From positions 1 through 36,781 of the forward strand of contig VXZK01000371.1 in the NCBI GenBank assembly GCA_009845545.1: a stretch of DNA of 36,781 nt, given 5' to 3'. Shown one piece after another: positions 32,203-36,781 of the stretch. The translations under genes were made by a program, and so were the position numbers. How positions within the stretch are numbered: position 1 is the stretch's first letter; each line of letters begins with the position of its first letter. The notes under the pieces were generated by a model that was not told the origin of the DNA, made no database searches, and saw nothing but the letters and a program-made list of their open reading frames with translations. The DNA is from Candidatus Poribacteria bacterium (GTDB taxonomy: Bacteria > Poribacteria > WGA-4E > WGA-3G).

Positions 32203-32539
32203 TTTTTGCCTCCATTTCTTTTGCCATTCTTAAGCGTTGTTTAATCAAGTCAATTTCTTTTTTCGGTGTACTGATGCCACGAGTGGATTTCTTCTGAAAT
32301 ACGTGCAGCACATAGATATTCTCGCCAATCTTAACAGTATAAACGGCGCGGTAGGTGTTCGTATTGTAACGAGCGGTGATCTCAAATACACCTGAACCGA
32401 CACCTCGAAGTGGTTTTGCCTTCTGATGTTTTTTTCCGAGTTGGGCGAATAGCAGTGCATCACCCACTATTTGTCTTGGAGGTTTGGGGAAACTCTGGAT
32501 TTGCTCATGAGAGTTCCCAACCCATTTCACATCTTTCAT
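32195..32539 (-). CDS. RelE/HigB-like (phage Gp49 family) toxin
   Basis: 114 aa from the ATG at 32539; the track's TTG adds 4 residues. The family pattern is clear: KPPRQIVGDALLFAQLGKKHQKAKPLRGVGSGVFEITARY, then YRAVYTVKIGENIYVLHVFQKKSTRGISTPKKEIDLIKQRL. Gp49/HigB proteins are ribosome-dependent mRNA interferases. The HTH antitoxin overlaps its 3' end. It sits 34 bp after hsdM on the same strand. Confidence 0.9.
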   Translation of the reverse strand: MKDVKWVGNSHEQIQSFPKPPRQIVGDALLFAQLGKKHQKAKPLRGVGSGVFEITARYNTNTYRAVYTVKIGENIYVLHVFQKKSTRGISTPKKEIDLIKQRLRMAKEMEAKNE

Positions 32540-32572
32540 CGCTTGATCCAAAATCCTAACTCTCTTTTGATA

Positions 32573-34138
32573 TTATACCCCATCTTCCAGAATCTTTGCA
32601 ACATTCTCAGCGATACGTTCCTCAAGTTGATGTGCTTCGGCATTTAGGATGGCTAATTCCTCGTTGAGCTGCGTAAATCGTTCAACAAAGTCAAAATCAT
32701 CGGTTGTCTGTTCATCCACCCCGACATAGCGTCCGGGGTTCAGACTCCAGCCTTGTGTCTCAATCTCGGCAATCGTAGCGACCTTGCAAAGTCCGGGAAC
32801 ATCAATGTATGCTGTATCGGGGAATTTTGAGGCGAGGAAATCTGCGCTGTCGTGTTGATTTTCTGGTGCTTCTCCGCGATAAAGTCTGACGATGTTTGCG
32901 AGGAATTCAAGTTGTAAGGGTGTGAATTCCCGATGTGCGCGGCTCACCTGCTGATAGAGATGGCGTGCGTCAATGAACAAGACTTTATCGTGTCTATCGC
33001 CGTTCCGTTTGGACTTATCGAAAAAATAGAGGGTACAGGGTAAAGTCACAGTATAAAAGAAATTTGAGGCGATGCTGCCGATGACATCGACTGCCCCCGA
33101 TTCAATAATTTGGCGGCGGATGTCGAGTTCAGAGGCGCGGGCATCGGCGGCGGAGTTCGCCATGACGAAACCTGCGCGTCCAGATTCAGAGAGCGACGTG
33201 TAGAACAGTTGTATCCAAAGGTAGTTGGCATTATCAACGCGAGGCATACCGAACGGAAATCGGGGATCGTCTTTGATGCGTTCTCTATCTACGCGATCGA
33301 CATTGAAGGGCGGATTTGCCATCACAAAATCAAACCTACCGAAGCAGTTGTGCGGATCCTCATAGTAGCTATTTGCCTGTTTGATATCGCCTTCAAGCGC
33401 GTGAACGGCGAGATTCATCTTACACAACCTGATAGTTTCGGCGACGCGTTCAACGCCGTAAATGCTGATGTCTCCGGGGTTACCATTTTTCTTGTGGTTA
33501 CTAATGAACGCTGCACTCTGGACGAACATACCACCGGAGCCACACGCAGGATCGAGGATGCGCCCGTGAAAGGGTTGTATAATCTCAACGATGAGTTTGA
33601 CGAGCGAAGTCGGCGTGAAGAACTCCCCGCCGCGTTGCCCTTCGCTCATGGCGAAATTGCCGAGGAAGTACTCATAAACCTTCCCGAAAGCATCTCCTTC
33701 AATGTCCATAGGGATCTGTTCCATGATACGGAGGAGTTCAAGGAGTGTGCTCTTTTCCAGACGATTGTAGGTCTTCGGTAGGACACCATCAACCTGTGAA
33801 TTTTCTGTTTCTATTGCCTTCATAGCGTCTGTGATGGTTTGTCCGATGTTTTCACCTTCTGGCAAATTCAGTAGGTATTGAAAACGTGAATGCTCTGGCA
33901 GATAAAGTACACCGCGGGCTTGACATTCCATTCTCAGGTCGGGCTGCCTGCGGCTGTTTGGATCGACTTCGCTGCTGATTTCTTGTTCAGCCTGTGTAAA
34001 TTTCTGATCGGCGTATCGTAAAAAGATAAGACCGAGGACAGGTGTTGAGTATTCGGAAGCCTTAAGACGTGAATTGGCTCTGAGTTCATCGGCAGCACTC
34101 CAGAGCCTATTTTCAATGTCGGTGAGATTGGTGTTCAT
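32573..34138 (-). CDS. hsdM: Type I restriction-modification N6-adenine methyltransferase (M subunit)
   Basis: 521 aa. The HsdM N-terminal domain begins [40 protein letters not shown]. The region just before the methyltransferase has [15 protein letters not shown], then the SAM motif [10 protein letters not shown] (196-205) and the catalytic NPPF (275-278). The C-terminal helices ([31 protein letters not shown]) would contact HsdS. It starts 11 bp after the 2H phosphoesterase gene, so that gene may lead the operon. A fragment of another hsdM 3' end lies at 36.5 kb. Confidence 0.96.
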   Translation of the reverse strand: MNTNLTDIENRLWSAADELRANSRLKASEYSTPVLGLIFLRYADQKFTQAEQEISSEVDPNSRRQPDLRMECQARGVLYLPEHSRFQYLLNLPEGENIGQTITDAMKAIETENSQVDGVLPKTYNRLEKSTLLELLRIMEQIPMDIEGDAFGKVYEYFLGNFAMSEGQRGGEFFTPTSLVKLIVEIIQPFHGRILDPACGSGGMFVQSAAFISNHKKNGNPGDISIYGVERVAETIRLCKMNLAVHALEGDIKQANSYYEDPHNCFGRFDFVMANPPFNVDRVDRERIKDDPRFPFGMPRVDNANYLWIQLFYTSLSESGRAGFVMANSAADARASELDIRRQIIESGAVDVIGSIASNFFYTVTLPCTLYFFDKSKRNGDRHDKVLFIDARHLYQQVSRAHREFTPLQLEFLANIVRLYRGEAPENQHDSADFLASKFPDTAYIDVPGLCKVATIAEIETQGWSLNPGRYVGVDEQTTDDFDFVERFTQLNEELAILNAEAHQLEERIAENVAKILEDGV

Positions 34139-34149
34139 AATGTCTGATA

Positions 34150-34695
34150 TTAACTCCTTGTCTGAAATGGAAATCGTTCCGCAACGACGAACCGGTCATC
34201 TGTTTCAGGCGATCGGTAGATAAGACTGATAGCATCCACCTCACATCGTATCGGTTGCCATTCGGTTTGGAGACGCTGCTGTTGGGTCTGCAAGGCGCGG
34301 TGTTGGAATTGTCCGACGGAAAGGTGTGGGTGGAATCCACCAGCAAATCGCGCGGTATCATCGTAGTCCGGAAGATGCTGCAACAGTATCGTGTGCAATT
34401 GCCCGATTTCGTCTGCTGGTTCGGGAACAAGGAACATTGTGCACGACTTGCGGTGTTTGAAAGCGTCAAAACGTGTAAGTTCAACGGAGATAGGTGACAC
34501 CTGCTGTGCGGCTTTTGCGAGTGCAGGGATCACAGCTGCAAAATCGCGACGTTCTGCGAATGGATAGAGCAGCGTTATGTGGGGCATCCATCGCCTGAAG
34601 TTTCGGTCATGAACGCGACGGATGGCTTGGATAGATGGCTGCACGGTTTCTGGTGGGATGAGGACGACTGCTGTGGTGTGGGTTTTGTTAGACAT
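34150..34695 (-). CDS. 2'-5' RNA ligase / 2H phosphoesterase family protein
   Basis: 181 aa LigT-like 2H phosphoesterase. Both signature motifs are present: H39-I-T in [13 protein letters not shown] and a second H-x-S in [12 protein letters not shown], about residue 124, the paired histidines of the active cleft. Members act on 2',5'-linkages or cyclic nucleotide phosphates, and some degrade second messengers such as 2',5'-oligoadenylate. Its position directly before hsdM in a defence island makes a nucleotide-signal role worth considering, but nothing in the sequence proves it. Confidence 0.85.
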   Translation of the reverse strand: MSNKTHTTAVVLIPPETVQPSIQAIRRVHDRNFRRWMPHITLLYPFAERRDFAAVIPALAKAAQQVSPISVELTRFDAFKHRKSCTMFLVPEPADEIGQLHTILLQHLPDYDDTARFAGGFHPHLSVGQFQHRALQTQQQRLQTEWQPIRCEVDAISLIYRSPETDDRFVVAERFPFQTRS

Positions 34696-34741
34696 AAAAA
34701 AAAATATAAGCGTTTTGGCAATCGAGGTTCGGGATTAAGAT

Positions 34742-34794
34742 CCGGCGCGGTTACAAACCGCGCCGGCAAGGACATAACGAGGTTACAAACCTCG
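34742..34794. repeat. Two tandem hairpins (CCGGCGCGGTT-ACA-AACCGCGCCGG and CGAGGTT-ACA-AACCTCG)
   Basis: An 11-bp perfect stem (34742-34752 / 34756-34766) and a 7-bp perfect stem (34778-34784 / 34788-34794), both with ACA loops. They lie in the gap between the SDR stop and the 2H phosphoesterase start. They belong to the GCGGTT...AACCGC hairpin family and may mark the island edge or end the SDR transcript. Confidence 0.65.
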
Positions 34795-34815
34795 CCTGCA
34801 AGGGTCCGGGAAAAG

Positions 34816-35613
34816 TTAACCGACGGACATGCCCCAACGACCGCCATCAACGTGTATTGTCTGTCCTGTGATATAGGAAGCATCGTCACTGAGGAGGAAA
34901 ATAATCGCGGCGGCGACCTCTTCCGGTTTGGCAAGCCGTTTCATGATACACGAGGAGATCGTTAATTCCTCTAACGCCTTTTTCTGAGCAGCGGGATCCG
35001 ATGCACCACCGAAGTGCATCTCCGTAACGATCCAGCCCGGTGCGACAGCATTAACCCGGATACCGTATTCGACAAACTCATAAGCCATTGTTTTGGTGAG
35101 AGAAACCAATCCGGCTTTAATTGCGTCGTAGATCCATTGCCCGGGTCTGCCGAGGAATCCACCCTCCGATGAGAGATTAACGATAGCGGCCCCCTCCTGT
35201 TTCAATAGCGGTAAGAGATGTTGCGTCATCAGCACCCACCCTCGGAGACCGACAGCGGTTTCGGGTTCCCAATTGGGTATCCATGCCCCGTCTTCAATTT
35301 TACCGGTTCTCAAGATAGCGGCGTTGTTAACGAGGATATGGAGTGCAGAAAACTTTTCGGTGACAGTACGGGCAGCGGCGATAACGCTTTCATCATCAGC
35401 AAGATCGACCTCTATGTAGGTGGCTTTACCACCTGTTTCTTGGATTTCGGAGACTGCTCTGTTCGCCATTTCTGCGTTGTTGTCGGCGATGATGACATGC
35501 GCACCTTCGGCTGCGAGACGGTTCGCGGTCGCTCTGCCGATGCCGGAGGCACCACCTGTTATTAATGCGATTTTATCTGTGAAACGGATTGTTCCCCATG
35601 GGTTTGTTTGCAT
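34816..35613 (-). CDS. Short-chain dehydrogenase/reductase (SDR)
   Basis: Classical SDR, 265 aa. The cofactor motif is TGGASGIG (19-26) and the NNAA motif is in ILVNNAAIL. The catalytic Ser is in VNLSSEGG and Y-x-x-x-K is in YDAIK. The end DDASYITGQTIHVDGGRWGM is standard. An Asp/Asn (IIADNN) after strand 2 favours NAD over NADP. It lies 45 bp after another SDR gene on the same strand. Substrate unknown. Confidence 0.93.
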   Translation of the reverse strand: MQTNPWGTIRFTDKIALITGGASGIGRATANRLAAEGAHVIIADNNAEMANRAVSEIQETGGKATYIEVDLADDESVIAAARTVTEKFSALHILVNNAAILRTGKIEDGAWIPNWEPETAVGLRGWVLMTQHLLPLLKQEGAAIVNLSSEGGFLGRPGQWIYDAIKAGLVSLTKTMAYEFVEYGIRVNAVAPGWIVTEMHFGGASDPAAQKKALEELTISSCIMKRLAKPEEVAAAIIFLLSDDASYITGQTIHVDGGRWGMSVG

Positions 35614-35658
35614 GTATTTTTTCTCTTGTGGACGGCACGCGGAGCGTGCCTACTACTA

Positions 35659-36432
35659 TTAAACGCCTGCGGCGAATCCGCCATCAACGAGAAGGGAAGC
35701 ACCGGTGATCCACTCTGCGTCGTCGGAGGCGAGGAAGACAGCGGCACGTCCGATGTCTCTCGGTAGACCGAAACGCGGCAAAGCGGTCTTTTCCAGTGCC
35801 TCTTCTATCTGTTCTGGCGTGAGGTAGTCTTGGATTGCTGTCTCAATATACCCCGGACAGATAGCGTTGACAGTTATCCCGTCCTGTCCGATTTCCAAAG
35901 CGGTATCCCGAACCATATTGACGACAGCGGCTTTCGCGGGGGCATACGCCGGACCTGCACCACCGCCATAAGCGTGAACAGAGGCGATCTGGATGATTCT
36001 TCCAAATTTTGACTGTTTCAGGTGTGGGATTGCGAGTTTCGTTGCGACGAAAACGCCGCGGAGGTTGACCCCTACAACTTTGTCCCAGTCATCAATAGAG
36101 ATTTCTTGCGCGCCACCGGGGATGTGGATACCAGCGTTGTTGACGAGAACATCAAGTCCGCTGAAGCGGTCAACGGTTTGCTGGATTGCGTGCGAGACTT
36201 GTGATGCGTCAGCGACATCGGTTTGGAGGAATATACCGCGCGCACCAAGTTTTTCAACCTCTGCGACAGTTGGAGTCGTAACATCGGTTTCGTGATATTT
36301 ACCGCGAAGGGGTATCTCTTGCTTATCTACGACCGCGACAGACGCGCCCTCACGGGCGAACTCAAGTGCGATGCCGCGCCCGATGCCTGAACTCCCGCCG
36401 GTTACAATGCAAACACGATCCTTGAGTAGCAT
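35659..36432 (-). CDS. Short-chain dehydrogenase/reductase (SDR)
   Basis: Classical SDR, 257 aa from the ATG at 36432, preceded by GGAGAGAAAG; the track's TTG at 36456 adds 8 residues. It has TGGSSGIG, VVDKQE (acidic residue, NAD preference), NNAGIHIPGG, the catalytic Ser in QIASVHAYGG, and AYAPAK as Y-x-x-x-K. The end DAEWITGASLLVDGGFAAGV is the usual FabG-like tail. With the neighbouring SDR it forms a two-gene unit outside the defence island. Confidence 0.93.
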   Translation of the reverse strand: MLLKDRVCIVTGGSSGIGRGIALEFAREGASVAVVDKQEIPLRGKYHETDVTTPTVAEVEKLGARGIFLQTDVADASQVSHAIQQTVDRFSGLDVLVNNAGIHIPGGAQEISIDDWDKVVGVNLRGVFVATKLAIPHLKQSKFGRIIQIASVHAYGGGAGPAYAPAKAAVVNMVRDTALEIGQDGITVNAICPGYIETAIQDYLTPEQIEEALEKTALPRFGLPRDIGRAAVFLASDDAEWITGASLLVDGGFAAGV

Positions 36433-36525
36433 TAGCGTCTTTCTCTCCAAAGCCAACGGACATCGTTAGGTAACAAAAACTCGCCGGTAACTGGCTGTTT
36501 TTGTCTCTATTCAATTTCTTTTCCT

Positions 36526-36576
36526 ATTATACCCTATCTTCCAAAATCTTACAATATTTTCAGCAATGCGTTCCTC
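36526..36576 (-). pseudogene. Remnant of a second hsdM 3' end
   Basis: 51 bp match the 3' end of the intact hsdM (32572-32623) at roughly 85% identity, with a 1-bp deletion. The minus strand reads LEERIAENI, then shifts frame before the equivalent of KILEDGV and its stop. Similarity stops abruptly on the right. In the rest of the 325-bp gene-free window end I see only the two repeats listed below. Confidence 0.7.
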
Positions 36577-36642
36577 TAAACGGGATTCAAGAGGGGTTTG
36601 AAGTTTTCAAGGCTCCTACGGAGTATCCGGTTCGGTTGCGAT

Positions 36643-36679
36643 GCAGATCGCATCTGGGCGTGTACGCCGCAAAATCGCA
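36643..36679. repeat. Dispersed repeat copy B (first copy at 13126)
   Basis: GCAGATCGCATCTGGGCG followed by TGTACGCCGCAAAATCGCA matches 13126-13160. A short stem TGCGAT-GCAG-ATCGCA (36637-36652) overlaps its left edge. Confidence 0.6.
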
Positions 36680-36738
36680 TCTACCGAGTAGCGTCAAACA
36701 TTAGAAATAATGCAAGTTACCACCTACTTATAGACATA

Positions 36739-36755
36739 GCACCCCTACGGGGTGC
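36739..36755. repeat. Hairpin GCACCCC-TAC-GGGGTGC near window end
   Basis: A 7-bp perfect stem with a 3-nt loop in intergenic sequence next to the hsdM remnant. It is REP-like and could also act in transcript termination of a gene beyond the window. Confidence 0.5.
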
Positions 36756-36781
36756 GGTCGCTTAAATACGCCGTTTCTATA

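Noticed and set aside
33110-33781. 223-aa + strand ORF
   Set aside because: It lies antisense inside hsdM, which has intact motifs; the translation has no recognisable domain.
36501-36704. 67-aa + strand ORF at the window end
   Set aside because: It spans the hsdM remnant and dispersed repeat in the wrong orientation and has no coding signature.

Overview
The window looks like chromosomal DNA of an uncultured, moderate-GC bacterium. The gene mix resembles Candidatus Poribacteria and similar environmental lineages: Gfo/Idh oxidoreductase, PhyH dioxygenase, ACMSD-type amidohydrolase, MLE-type enolase, D-threonine-aldolase-like enzyme, SDRs, Uma2, UPF0175, DUF433/DUF5615, and many small dispersed hairpins. 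This assignment is an inference from gene content; there is no rRNA or other phylogenetic marker. I saw no tRNA, rRNA or CRISPR array.

Layout. 0.1-9.4 kb is mostly metabolism: corA (-), a Gfo/Idh oxidoreductase followed by a decayed MFS transporter (+), ubiX (-), a run of D-threonine-aldolase-like, PhyH and amidohydrolase genes (+), yraN (-), a decayed IscB/RRXRR-like fragment, a coiled-coil protein and an MLE-type enolase (-). 9.6-12 kb is a + strand operon with a good sigma70-type promoter: a small zinc-ribbon-like membrane protein, a PfkB sugar kinase and a D-2-hydroxyacid dehydrogenase. 12-15 kb (-) holds a D12-class adenine methyltransferase, DUF2283, a NucS-like nuclease and Uma2. 15.1-17.7 kb (-) holds two tandem MacB/FtsX-type permeases. 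A 130-bp MITE-like element follows, with perfect terminal inverted repeats and a 10-bp target duplication. Then come a large glycoside-hydrolase-like protein, a TPP enzyme and a PPi-type phosphofructokinase (+).

22.7-34.7 kb is a single-strand (-) defence island built around a type I restriction-modification locus. In transcription order it reads: 2H phosphoesterase, hsdM, RelE/HigB-like toxin, HTH antitoxin, orphan CopG-like antitoxin, hsdS fused to a DUF433 antitoxin domain, DUF5615 PIN-like toxin, a PD-(D/E)XK protein with a (GIEQ)n tract, an AAA ATPase, a TOPRIM-like protein, a degenerate paralogue of that protein, UPF0175, hsdR. Several junctions overlap (ATGA or longer), so much of it is probably co-transcribed. 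The strongest candidates for something undescribed are (a) the ATPase / TOPRIM / acid-depleted TOPRIM paralogue module between the hsd genes, and (b) the DUF433-DUF5615 toxin-antitoxin cassette inserted in frame into the 3' end of hsdS. A second copy of the hsdS tail lies just beyond that cassette as a ~47-bp direct repeat.

34.8-36.4 kb holds two SDR genes (-). The last 300 bp hold a fragment of a second hsdM 3' end and dispersed hairpin repeats.
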